Positions 25,816 through 34,347 of a stretch of DNA of 64,000 nt are shown here, in pieces (positions within the stretch are counted from its first letter, which is position 1; every line of letters starts with the position of its first letter). Source of the DNA: Natronospirillum sp. (GTDB lineage Bacteria; Pseudomonadota; Gammaproteobacteria; Pseudomonadales; Natronospirillaceae); NCBI RefSeq assembly GCF_022565775.1, contig NZ_JAIUMC010000003.1, positions 1-64,000 on the forward strand. Direction: 5' to 3'. The translations under genes were made by a program, and so were the position numbers. The notes beneath the pieces were generated by a model, which worked only from the letters and a program-made list of their open reading frames with translations, did no database searches and had not been told where the DNA came from.

Positions 25816-27474
25816 ATGGCCAGTACACAGCCTGACGTGAGCTATCCCGAGGGTATGAGTGCAACCATTGACCTCGGCAACTATCAGTCAGTCACACAAC
25901 TGCTGGACAAGAGCCTGCGTGAGTTCGCAGACATGCCCGCCTTCAGTTGCATGGGAAAAACCCTGACCTACGGCGAACTGGATGCCATGAGCGGTGATTT
26001 CGCCGCCTGGCTGCAGAACCATACAGACCTTGAACCCGGTGAGCGGATCGCCGTACAACTGCCCAATATTCTGCAGTACCCGGTGGTTGTTTTCGGTGCC
26101 ATGCGCGCCGGCCTGGTCGTGGTTAATACCAATCCGCTGTATACAGAACGCGAGATGGAGCACCAGTTCAATGATTCCGGTGCGCGCCTGCTGGTGGTGT
26201 ATGCGGGTATGGCCGACAAGGCGATCCGGGTCAAACCCAAGACACCCATCGAGCAGATACTGTGTACCGAGATTGCGGATTTCCATCCGCCGCTGAAAAG
26301 ACTGCTGGTCAATACCGTGGTCAAGAAGGTGAAGAAGATGGTGCCCGCCTATGATGCAGGTCAGGTCAAGCCGCTGCGCGAGGCCCTGGCCGCCGGTGCG
26401 CGAAGCACCTGGAAGCCGGTCACCCGCTCTATCGAGGATACGGCGGTACTGCAATATACCGGTGGTACGACGGGGGTGGCCAAGGGCGCCGAACTGACCC
26501 ACCGCAACCTGATCGCCAACATGTTGCAGTGTCACGAGTTTTTCAAGTTGGCACTGGTGCCTGGCAAGGAAACTTTTGTCGCGCCGCTGCCGCTCTATCA
26601 TATCTATGCCTTCACGGTGCACTGTCTGGTGGTGCTGGAGACAGGCAACCACAATGTGCTGATTCCCAACCCGCGGGACATTCCCGGTTTCGTCAAGGAA
26701 CTGGGCAAGTGGCGCTTCACCGGGTTTGCGGGTCTGAACACCCTGTTTGTCGCACTTATGAACAATGAAGATTTTCAGAAGCTCGACTTCAGCCCCCTGA
26801 AACTGACCATCTCGGGCGGTATGGCGCTGACCCGCAATGCGGCCGAACGCTGGCAGACAATGACCGGGTGCGGTATCAGTGAAGGGTATGGGCTGACCGA
26901 GACATCACCGGTGGTGTCGTTCAATCCGCCCGGGCATGCGCAACTGGGTACCATCGGTATCCCGGCACCGTCTACCGCAGTCCAGGTCATTAATGAAACT
27001 GGAGAGCCGCAACCGCTGGGCGAGCCGGGCGAACTGTGCGTGCGCGGCCCCCAGGTCATGCGGGGCTACTGGAATCGTCCGGAGGAAACCGCCAAGTCGA
27101 TCGACAAGGATGGCTGGTTCATGACCGGTGATATCGCCGTGATTCAGGAAGACGGCTACATGCGCATCGTGGACCGCAAGAAGGACATGGTGGTCGTATC
27201 CGGTTTCAATGTGTACCCCAATGAGGTCGAGGATGCCCTGGTGCGCCACGAGGCGGTGGTTGAATGCGCCGTGATCGGCGTACCTGATGAAAAGTCCGGA
27301 GAAGCGGTCAAGGCCTTTGTGGTGACCAACAAGGAAGTCTCCGACAAGGAACTGACCGAGCACTGTCGCGCCGAGCTGACGGCCTACAAGGTGCCGCGTC
27401 AGTTCGAGCGTCGTGATGAGCTGCCGAAAACACCGGTGGGCAAGGTGCTGCGCCGCGAATTGCGTCCGCAGTAG
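25816..27474 (+). CDS. fadD: Long-chain fatty-acid--CoA ligase
   Basis: FadD activates long-chain fatty acids to acyl-CoA, coupling uptake at the inner membrane to beta-oxidation. The AMP-binding signature YTGGTTGVAKGA is at 214-225, the GYGLTETSPVV motif near 359, GWFMTGD near 434, and the FACS motif region DRKKDMVVVSGFNVYPNEVE follows. The catalytic lysine is in PKTPVGKVLRREL close to the end. The length of 552 aa is typical. An AGGAGA ribosome binding site precedes the ATG. It is monocistronic here, with a palindrome and the hrpA promoter just downstream. Confidence 0.97.
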   Translation: MASTQPDVSYPEGMSATIDLGNYQSVTQLLDKSLREFADMPAFSCMGKTLTYGELDAMSGDFAAWLQNHTDLEPGERIAVQLPNILQYPVVVFGAMRAGLVVVNTNPLYTEREMEHQFNDSGARLLVVYAGMADKAIRVKPKTPIEQILCTEIADFHPPLKRLLVNTVVKKVKKMVPAYDAGQVKPLREALAAGARSTWKPVTRSIEDTAVLQYTGGTTGVAKGAELTHRNLIANMLQCHEFFKLALVPGKETFVAPLPLYHIYAFTVHCLVVLETGNHNVLIPNPRDIPGFVKELGKWRFTGFAGLNTLFVALMNNEDFQKLDFSPLKLTISGGMALTRNAAERWQTMTGCGISEGYGLTETSPVVSFNPPGHAQLGTIGIPAPSTAVQVINETGEPQPLGEPGELCVRGPQVMRGYWNRPEETAKSIDKDGWFMTGDIAVIQEDGYMRIVDRKKDMVVVSGFNVYPNEVEDALVRHEAVVECAVIGVPDEKSGEAVKAFVVTNKEVSDKELTEHCRAELTAYKVPRQFERRDELPKTPVGKVLRRELRPQ

Positions 27475-27498
27475 CCACATTAACCAGACAGGATACCT

Positions 27499-27527
27499 GG
27501 CCCCTGCAGGGGCCGGTGTCCTATAAT
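27499..27527 (+). promoter_or_regulatory. hrpA promoter with a GC palindrome over its -35 region
   Basis: A perfect 16-base palindrome GGCCCCTGCAGGGGCC (27499-27514) is followed by TATAAT at 27522-27527. The -10 is consensus but no -35 hexamer is seen; the palindrome occupies that place. It may be the fadD terminator stem (no T run follows), an operator, or both. A start seven bases after the -10 falls at about 27534, next to the hrpA ATG at 27535. Confidence 0.5.
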
Positions 27528-27534
27528 CCCCCGC

Positions 27535-30500
27535 ATGTCTGAATCATCCGCATCCTCCGAATCCTCTGCGTCCACTTTTCGCCCCGATTGGGTACAGGCC
27601 CGCCAACTGATCCACCTGGTGCAGTCACGAGATCGTCATCAGACGGAACGTGGTCTGGCGCGACTGGAAAAGGAGGCCCGTCAGGGCAGGGATATTCGTG
27701 CCGATTTCGAGCGTTGGCTGGACGCTACCGAGCAAAGCCTGCAGGCCGTGGCGCGTCGACGCGATAACACGCCACAGGCAAAGGTGGACGAGACACTTCC
27801 GGTCGGTGCCGAGGCCGCAGCCATCCGTACTGCCATCGAGCAGCATCAGGTGGTCATCGTGGCCGGCGAAACCGGCTCGGGCAAGACCACCCAACTGCCC
27901 AAGATCTGTCTGCAGGCCGGACTCGGTCAGCGGGGCCTGATCGGCCATACCCAGCCCCGACGGCTGGCTGCCCGCTCGGTCGCTACCCGTATTGCCGAAG
28001 AGTTGAAAGTACCGCTGGGTGAGCAGGTGGGCTATCAGGTTCGCTTTACCGACGACACAGGCCCGACGACGCAGATCAAATTGATGACCGACGGCATTCT
28101 GCTGGCCGAGACGCAGCATGACCGTTTTCTCAATCGTTACGACACCCTGATTATCGACGAGGCCCATGAGCGCTCGCTGAACATCGACTTCCTGCTCGGC
28201 TACCTGAAGCAATTGCTGCCCAAGCGGCCGGACCTCAAGGTGATCATTACCTCGGCGACCATCGACGTCGAGCGGTTTTCGCAGCACTTTGGCGGCGCAC
28301 CGGTCTTTGAGGTCACCGGCCGAACCTATCCGGTAGATGTATTGTATCGCCCGCCCGTCGAGCATGAGGACTATGCGGCAGGTGGGCCCGAGGCGATTGT
28401 GGCCGCGGTGGAAGAGATTGCCGAACTGGAGCGTGCCGGAGCCACCCCGCAGAAGGGGGGCGACATTCTGGTGTTTCTCCCCGGCGAACGGGATATCCGT
28501 GAAACCGCTCAGGCTCTGCGGCATGCCAACGTGCCCCATCTGGATGTCGTGCCGCTCTATGCTCGTCTCAGCGCCGGCGAGCAGCAGCGCGTGTTCCAGC
28601 CCGGCAAGGGCCGGCGGGTGGTGCTGTCGACCAATGTGGCGGAAACCTCGATTACCGTGCCGGGCATTCACTATGTCATTGATACCGGGGTGGCCCGCAT
28701 CAGTCGCTACAGCCCGCGCTCCAAGGTGCAGCGACTGCCCATAGAAGGCATCTCTCAGGCCTCGGCCAATCAGCGGGCCGGTCGCTGCGGGCGTATTGCG
28801 CCCGGCGTCTGCGTGCGCCTCTACAGCGAGGAAGACTTCGCACAGCGCCCGGAGTTCACCGATGCCGAAATACTGCGTACCAATCTGGCGGCGGTGATTC
28901 TGCAGATGCTCAATCTCCGGCTGGGTCAGGTTGATGCGTTCCCGTTTATCGACCCGCCCGACAGTCGGCAGATCAAGGACGGCTATACGCTGCTGCACGA
29001 ACTGCAGGCGGTGGATGACGAGCAGCGCATTACGCCGCTGGGCAGGCAACTGGCGCGGCTGCCGGTCGACCCGAGACTGGGGCGCATGCTGCTGGCGGCC
29101 CACGAGTATGGCAGCCTGGAAGAGGCGCTGATTGCGGTCTCCTTTCTGGCCATACAGGATCCGCGCGAACGTCCGGAAGGCAAGCAGACCCAGGCGCAGC
29201 AGAAACATGCGCAGGACAACGACAAGGATTCCGATTTTGCTACCGTGATTCACCTGTGGCACCGCTACGAGGAGCAGCGGCAGGCGCTGGGCAGCAACCA
29301 GTTGCGCCAGTTCTGCAAGCGCGAGTATCTGAATGCGTTGCGCATGCGCGAATGGCGTGAAGTGCATCGACAACTGCGCCTGATGTGTCGTGACATCGGC
29401 CTGACATTCAACAGCACTGCGGCTGACTTTGATGCCTTGCACCAGGCGCTGTTGGCGGGTCTGCTGAGCCAGATCGCCCAGTGGAAGGAGGGCAAGGAAT
29501 ATACTGCCGCGCGGGGTCGGCGGGCCATTCTTTTTCCGGGCTCACCGCTGTATCGAAAGCCGCCGAAATGGCTGATGGCAGCGGAACTGGTGGAGACCAC
29601 CCAGTTGTACGCCCGTATGGCAGCCCGTATTGATCCGGCCTGGTGCGAGGCACTGGCCCCGCATCTGGTCAAGCGCACCTGGGCCGAGCCGCACTTTGTC
29701 GCCAAGCGGGCGCAGGTTATGGCCTGGGAGCAGGTCACGCTGTATGGCCTGGTGATTGTCGCCCGCCGCAAGGTCAACTATGGCGCCATCAATCCGCAGG
29801 AAGCACGAGAGCTGTTTATTCGTCAGGGCCTGGTCGAGGCACAGTATCAGACTCAGGCCCCGTTTTTTCAGCACAATCAAACGCTGCTGGAAACGGTGGA
29901 GACGGTCGAAGACAAGACGCGACGGCGTGACCTCAAGGTCGACGACGAGGCCCTGTTCAGTTTCTACGATGCCCGGCTTCCGGACCACATCGTCAACGGC
30001 AAGGGCTTCGAGAAATGGCGTCGCGATGCGGAGCGGGAGCAGCCCGATGTCCTGTATTTCGACGAATCCATCGTCTGGCAGAATGAACCGGGCGCGGTAG
30101 AGCAGGACTATCCGGACGAATTTCGCCATAACGGCCTGGCCATCCCGTTGGACTACCGGTTTGCACCGGGTCAGCAGGAAGACGGTGTGACTGCCAGAGT
30201 GCCGCTGGCAGCCCTGGGGCAACTGACGGAGGATCGGCTCGACTGGCTGGTGCCGGGGCTGCTGGAAGAGAAGGCCATTGCACTGGTGCGCGGGCTGCCC
30301 AAGTCGGTGCGGCGCCAGCTGGTACCGGTGCCCGACACGGTGCGCCGGGCTCTTGAAGGGCTGGAAGCCAGTGACATGGGCCTGACAGAAGCGCTTTCCC
30401 AGCGTATTTTCCGCCTCAAGGGGGTGCGCATTGATCCTGACGACTGGCGGCGCGATCATCTGGAGCCGCACCTCCAGTTCAATGTGCGGGTGGTCGACGA

Positions 30501-31479
30501 AACCGGCAAGACCCTGGCCGAAGGCCGTGATCTGGATCGGTTGCGTGAGCAGTTGGCGCATGTCGAGGTGAAACCGGTCAAACGAGAGACCAGTGAAGTA
30601 GAGCAGAGCGGCATGACGGACTGGACCTGCGGTCCCCTGCCCGAAACCCAGGGGGTCAAGCAGGCGGGCATGACCGTCACCACCTGGCCAGCGCTGATCG
30701 ACAAGGTGAACTCGGTCTCGGTGGAGTTGTGTCTGGATGCCACCTATGCCCGCCGTCAGCATGTGTTCGGCGTGGCCAGGCTGGCGCGCTTTCGGTTGGC
30801 CGACCCACTGGACTGGTTGGCCGAGCGCTTGCCAAAGTTCAAGGAAACAGCCCTGTATTTTGCCCCCCAGGGCCAGGCGCGGGACCTGAAAGACGATCTG
30901 CTGACGGCCATTGTTCTGGAATCCGTCGCTGAAGATGCCAAGGGCAACTGTGACATTCGTACTCCAGAGCAGTTTGTCGAGGTGCTGGAGTCGGGGCGCG
31001 GCGAGTTGAGCCAGCACGGTGACCGGCTGGCGCTGGAGCTGTACGAGATTCTGCACTTGAAGCATCAGGTCAGCAAACGGCTCAAGGGCAAGGTGAACTT
31101 TGCCCTGGCGTTCATGTATGCGGACATCAAGAGTCAGCTGGAAGCTGTTGTTTATACGGGTTTTTTCAGCCAGACCCCGCGCCGCTGGCGCCATGAACTG
31201 AAACGTTATCTGGAAGGCATGCTGGTGCGCCTTGACCGGTCATCCGGCGTGTCGCCGCGCGAGCAGATGTTTATCGATGAGCTGAACAGTTTCTGGACCC
31301 GCTACCAGGCCAAGGCAGAGAAGCTGCGCAAGGAGCAGCGGTACAGTCCGGAACTGGAAGATTTTCGCTGGCGCATTGAAGAATACAGGGTGTCCCTGTT
31401 TGCCCAGCAGTTGGGTACCGTCGAGACCATTTCGGCCAAGCGGCTTGAGAACTACTGGAGTGATCTGAAAAGACTGTAG
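27535..31479 (+). CDS. hrpA: ATP-dependent RNA helicase HrpA
   Basis: HrpA is a DEAH-box RNA helicase involved in mRNA processing and resolving stalled ribosomes. Walker A GETGSGKTT is at 111-119, DEAH at 208-211, SAT at 240-242, and the QRAGRCGR motif VI near residue 416; DEAH-helicase winged-helix and OB-type regions and a large HrpA-specific C-terminal part (DUF3418) follow. At 1314 aa it matches E. coli HrpA (1300). The ATG has no recognisable ribosome binding site and lies right behind a TATAAT, so translation may be leaderless or nearly so. Confidence 0.97.
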   Translation: MSESSASSESSASTFRPDWVQARQLIHLVQSRDRHQTERGLARLEKEARQGRDIRADFERWLDATEQSLQAVARRRDNTPQAKVDETLPVGAEAAAIRTAIEQHQVVIVAGETGSGKTTQLPKICLQAGLGQRGLIGHTQPRRLAARSVATRIAEELKVPLGEQVGYQVRFTDDTGPTTQIKLMTDGILLAETQHDRFLNRYDTLIIDEAHERSLNIDFLLGYLKQLLPKRPDLKVIITSATIDVERFSQHFGGAPVFEVTGRTYPVDVLYRPPVEHEDYAAGGPEAIVAAVEEIAELERAGATPQKGGDILVFLPGERDIRETAQALRHANVPHLDVVPLYARLSAGEQQRVFQPGKGRRVVLSTNVAETSITVPGIHYVIDTGVARISRYSPRSKVQRLPIEGISQASANQRAGRCGRIAPGVCVRLYSEEDFAQRPEFTDAEILRTNLAAVILQMLNLRLGQVDAFPFIDPPDSRQIKDGYTLLHELQAVDDEQRITPLGRQLARLPVDPRLGRMLLAAHEYGSLEEALIAVSFLAIQDPRERPEGKQTQAQQKHAQDNDKDSDFATVIHLWHRYEEQRQALGSNQLRQFCKREYLNALRMREWREVHRQLRLMCRDIGLTFNSTAADFDALHQALLAGLLSQIAQWKEGKEYTAARGRRAILFPGSPLYRKPPKWLMAAELVETTQLYARMAARIDPAWCEALAPHLVKRTWAEPHFVAKRAQVMAWEQVTLYGLVIVARRKVNYGAINPQEARELFIRQGLVEAQYQTQAPFFQHNQTLLETVETVEDKTRRRDLKVDDEALFSFYDARLPDHIVNGKGFEKWRRDAEREQPDVLYFDESIVWQNEPGAVEQDYPDEFRHNGLAIPLDYRFAPGQQEDGVTARVPLAALGQLTEDRLDWLVPGLLEEKAIALVRGLPKSVRRQLVPVPDTVRRALEGLEASDMGLTEALSQRIFRLKGVRIDPDDWRRDHLEPHLQFNVRVVDETGKTLAEGRDLDRLREQLAHVEVKPVKRETSEVEQSGMTDWTCGPLPETQGVKQAGMTVTTWPALIDKVNSVSVELCLDATYARRQHVFGVARLARFRLADPLDWLAERLPKFKETALYFAPQGQARDLKDDLLTAIVLESVAEDAKGNCDIRTPEQFVEVLESGRGELSQHGDRLALELYEILHLKHQVSKRLKGKVNFALAFMYADIKSQLEAVVYTGFFSQTPRRWRHELKRYLEGMLVRLDRSSGVSPREQMFIDELNSFWTRYQAKAEKLRKEQRYSPELEDFRWRIEEYRVSLFAQQLGTVETISAKRLENYWSDLKRL

Positions 31480-31522
31480 GCCTGGCGCCAGCTCAGATGC
31501 CGTGACCAAGGGGACCATATTG

Positions 31523-32005
31523 ATGATACGTGACTACCGCGACACCGACTGGCCTTCCCTGTGGCCCCTGTTGCACGAGGTGTTTCGCACCGGGGACACC
31601 TATGCCGTGGACCCCGCCATCAGTGAAGTCCAGGCCCGGGCATACTGGACTCAGACCCCCCTAAAAACACTGGTTTTTGAGGGGGAGGGGGGAGGTCTCC
31701 TCGGGACCTATTACCTGAAAACCAATCAGCCGGGTCCGGGCAGTCATGTGTGCAACTGCGGCTATATTGTGGCCCCTGCGGCGCGGGGCCAGGGCCTGGC
31801 CACGACGCTGTGCCGGCACAGTCTGGACCTGGCGCGTGATCTGGGTTATCGCGCCATGCAGTACAACTTTGTCGCCTCCACCAATAGCGGTGCCGTCAGG
31901 CTCTGGGAGTCGCTGGGCTTCGCCATTGTCGGGACTCTGCCCGGTGCCTTCTGTCATCCCCAGCAGGGGGATGTCGACGCCTACGTCATGTTTCAGACCC
32001 TGTAG
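31523..32005 (+). CDS. GNAT family N-acetyltransferase
   Basis: The 160-aa protein has the GNAT fold: IRDYRDTDWPSLWPLLHEVF, then the acetyl-CoA-binding loop VAPAARGQGLATTLCRHSLDLARDLGY (Q/R-x-x-G-x-G/A type) and the C-terminal NSGAVRLWESLGFAIVGTLPGAF. The substrate is unknown. I start at the ATG at 31523, which has AAGGGG nine bases upstream; an in-frame GTG at 31502 would add seven residues. It follows hrpA in the same direction and converges with the DUF2914 gene. Confidence 0.92.
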   Translation: MIRDYRDTDWPSLWPLLHEVFRTGDTYAVDPAISEVQARAYWTQTPLKTLVFEGEGGGLLGTYYLKTNQPGPGSHVCNCGYIVAPAARGQGLATTLCRHSLDLARDLGYRAMQYNFVASTNSGAVRLWESLGFAIVGTLPGAFCHPQQGDVDAYVMFQTL

Positions 32006-32023
32006 CGTCCCGTTCCATTGTCT

Positions 32024-33070
32024 TCACGGCCCGGCGACAAAGGTTCTGCGGCCAATGAGCTGACCCCCCTCGGTTACGACTCTGATGTCCCACCGGCCTT
32101 TCAACGGTTCAGGGAAGTGCTGTTTGCGTGACCAGGAACGATAGCCGGCTTCACGTCCGCCACTGATCTGCAGCGCAATCACATCGATCACTTCTCCGTC
32201 GTAGCGCCACTCATGATAGATGGTCTCCTGCAGCCCCAAAGGGGCCCGCACAGCGGTAAACGCGTAGAGGCCATCAGCACGCATGGCAGTAGCGGACACA
32301 TTGAACAGCCGGTCTTCGGGCTCACGCTCCGGGGTGATTTGATGTGTGAAAGTCATGTCCGTCACCCAGAGTGTGGCGGGGGGCACCCAGGGCTGCAGCA
32401 ACCAGCCCCAGGCACCCAGTGTGCCCAGCAGGATCAGTCTGCCCGGCCAGGCCCACCAGCGTCTGCTCTGAATCATGCGGGTAATGGAGGGCGTGGACAC
32501 CAGCCCGGCAATGATCAGGGCGAGCAGAAAGCTGTCCGAGGTCGGCAGGTTGAGCACAATCGGCAGGGCAGTAAGCAGCAGGGCAAAGATGGAGAAACCA
32601 TGGAACAGCGGAAACAACCAGCGGTTGCTGGCGATCTTGCGATGATAAATGGGATCGATGATGGACACCCCTGCTGCAGTCATCAGCAACAGCGTGAACA
32701 GCATTTGCGGATCGGCCCAGGTGGTGGTGATGAAGAAAAAGGGCAGGGCAAAAAACAGGCTTTCCTGGTGCACCATCTGGGTCGCGAACTTGAGGGCATA
32801 GGGCGACAGCTTGAAGCCGAGACGCACCACCAGCAGGTGGCGGATGGGCTTTTCCAGCAGCAGCCAGACCCAGGTCAGCAGCATCAGGATGGCGATGATT
32901 CGAGACGCATCCGCCTGCCGCTGCACCAGAATGAAGCTGAGCAGGCCGGCGGTGAAACCGAGCAGCGCCATAAACCCTGAGTGGCGGCGCAAGAGCCTGA
33001 TGATCAGAGAGACCAGACCGCGCATTGCCTGCACGGGGCCGTACAGCCAGCCCGACTTCATGTTGCCCAT
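32024..33070 (-). CDS. Membrane protein with C-terminal DUF2914 domain (DUF5924-like)
   Basis: About eight hydrophobic helices occupy residues 30-245 (for example FMALLGFTAGLLSFILV, SLFFALPFFFITTTWAD, MLFTLLLMTAAGVSIID). The last 100 residues are a soluble DUF2914 domain with the typical pattern VTDMTFTHQITPEREPEDRLFNVSATAMRADGLYAFTAV and HEWRYDGEVIDVI...SWSRKQHFPEPLKGRWDIRVVTEGGQLIGRRTFV. The DUF2914 part probably faces the periplasm. The function is unknown. It is the last gene of the rapA-lysE operon, one base after the gene before it. Confidence 0.85.
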   Translation of the reverse strand: MGNMKSGWLYGPVQAMRGLVSLIIRLLRRHSGFMALLGFTAGLLSFILVQRQADASRIIAILMLLTWVWLLLEKPIRHLLVVRLGFKLSPYALKFATQMVHQESLFFALPFFFITTTWADPQMLFTLLLMTAAGVSIIDPIYHRKIASNRWLFPLFHGFSIFALLLTALPIVLNLPTSDSFLLALIIAGLVSTPSITRMIQSRRWWAWPGRLILLGTLGAWGWLLQPWVPPATLWVTDMTFTHQITPEREPEDRLFNVSATAMRADGLYAFTAVRAPLGLQETIYHEWRYDGEVIDVIALQISGGREAGYRSWSRKQHFPEPLKGRWDIRVVTEGGQLIGRRTFVAGP

Positions 33071-33071
33071 A

Positions 33072-33680
33072 TCAGCGCTTCCAGAAGAGACTGTACAGCG
33101 TGGTCAGCACCAGCAGTTGCCAGACAAAGAACAGGGCCACAGCTTCGGCAAATCTGCCCCAACTCACACCCATGACCGCATAGTAGGCCACCATCGAGAG
33201 GGAACCAGCCACCGCTCCCATCAGCAGGCTGCGCCCGAGTACCGGCCACAGCATCCGGTCGGAGGTTGCGCTGCTCAAGGCCAGACCCACGGACAGGCCG
33301 CCCAGCAAGCCCGCAGGGAAACCGGCAATGGCGGCGATGCTGATGGTGTTGACCGATACGTCGGTCAGACGCACCGGCACCGCGATTTGAGCGTTGAGAA
33401 ATTGAAAAGCCGCCAGAAACAGACGCACGGCAAAATACCAGCCACCGGTTACAATGCTGACACTGATGAGCAGATGCAGGGTGGCGCGCCAGCGGGGCAG
33501 GTCCAGCCAGAAAGCGGACAGCATAAACACATGCAGCCCCAGCACGACCCCAGGGAAGATCAGAAAGTCGAGACCCAGAACCTGAAAGCCGACCGTTGCA
33601 AAAACGGCGGACACCAGGGCTGCCAGCGCAACACTGAGGCGGCGTACCACATGGACGGGTTGTCGTTCAGTCATCATCAA
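33072..33680 (-). CDS. Membrane protein of unknown function, about six helices
   Basis: The protein of 202 aa is nearly all hydrophobic, with about six predicted helices (ALAALVSAVFATVGFQVLG, FPGVVLGLHVFMLSAFWL, LHLLISVSIVTGGWYFAV, a glycine-rich SIAAIAGFPAGLLGGLSVGLALS, SLLMGAVAGSLSMVAYYAVMG, FFVWQLLVLTTLYSLFW). I do not recognise a family. Three ATG codons open it, and the outermost is used here. Its stop is one base from the start of the DUF2914-type gene, so the two are probably translated together and may form one membrane complex. Confidence 0.7.
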   Translation of the reverse strand: MMMTERQPVHVVRRLSVALAALVSAVFATVGFQVLGLDFLIFPGVVLGLHVFMLSAFWLDLPRWRATLHLLISVSIVTGGWYFAVRLFLAAFQFLNAQIAVPVRLTDVSVNTISIAAIAGFPAGLLGGLSVGLALSSATSDRMLWPVLGRSLLMGAVAGSLSMVAYYAVMGVSWGRFAEAVALFFVWQLLVLTTLYSLFWKR

Positions 33681-33713
33681 TCAGCGGCATATCTGTTGTG
33701 AGCTCGTGGGGCA

Positions 33714-34346
33714 TTACAGTGTACCCATGAGTTGCGGTACCGAGTCCAGCAGAGCCATGCCGGCGATGCCGGTCAGCAAAAGCCCCATGAGCGCTTCAAA
33801 GCCGCGCTGGATGCGCTGTAGTCCTGCTGCCAGCGGACCTCGGCTGACGCCCCAGGCGACCAGACTGTACCAGGCTCCGTCGATGACAAAGGGCAATAGC
33901 GCCAGCAGCCACCAGTGTACGTCAATATCACCGACAAAGGGGCTGAAAACGGCGGTAAAGAACAGCCATATCTTGGGATTGAACAGGCCGATAATCAGCC
34001 CCTGATACCACCGGGCCGATGCCGGGGCCGCGGCCTCTCCGTCGGGGTTGTGCACCGGAACCAGGGCGCTGCGCAGCATGCTGATGCCGAGATAAAGCAA
34101 CCAGCACTGGCCGGCAATGACCACACTCCAAAACCAGGGGCCGCCGAGTGCCTGGGCACTGCTGAAGAACAGCAGCGACAGGGCGGCATAGAAACCGATG
34201 GCTGCGGCGTGACTCCAGGCGGCCAGCAGCGCCTGCATGCGGCCGCTGACCAGGGCGATGCGCATCATCACGATCAGGCTGGGGCCCGGTGTGGCCGCGC
34301 CGAGAAAACAGATCAGGGCCAGCGACAGCCATTGTGCCAGCGTCAT
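33714..34346 (-). CDS. LysE/RhtB family amino-acid exporter
   Basis: This is a 210-aa inner-membrane protein with the LysE-superfamily pattern: an N-terminal helix and FLGAATPGPSLIVMMRIALVSGRMQALLAAW, LLYLGISMLR, then GLIIGLFNPKIWLFFTAVFSPF (the N-P-K motif of the fourth helix) and two terminal helices. The exported amino acid cannot be told. It follows rapA by one base on the same strand and should be co-transcribed with it. Confidence 0.93.
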   Translation of the reverse strand: MTLAQWLSLALICFLGAATPGPSLIVMMRIALVSGRMQALLAAWSHAAAIGFYAALSLLFFSSAQALGGPWFWSVVIAGQCWLLYLGISMLRSALVPVHNPDGEAAAPASARWYQGLIIGLFNPKIWLFFTAVFSPFVGDIDVHWWLLALLPFVIDGAWYSLVAWGVSRGPLAAGLQRIQRGFEALMGLLLTGIAGMALLDSVPQLMGTL

Positions 34347-34347
34347 C

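Noticed and set aside
27625-29442. Long reverse-strand open frame of 605 codons
   Set aside because: It lies wholly inside hrpA, whose helicase motifs are unmistakable. It is a shadow frame of GC-rich coding DNA.
29542-31194. Reverse-strand open frame of 550 codons
   Set aside because: It also lies inside hrpA, with no recognisable motif and no start signal.
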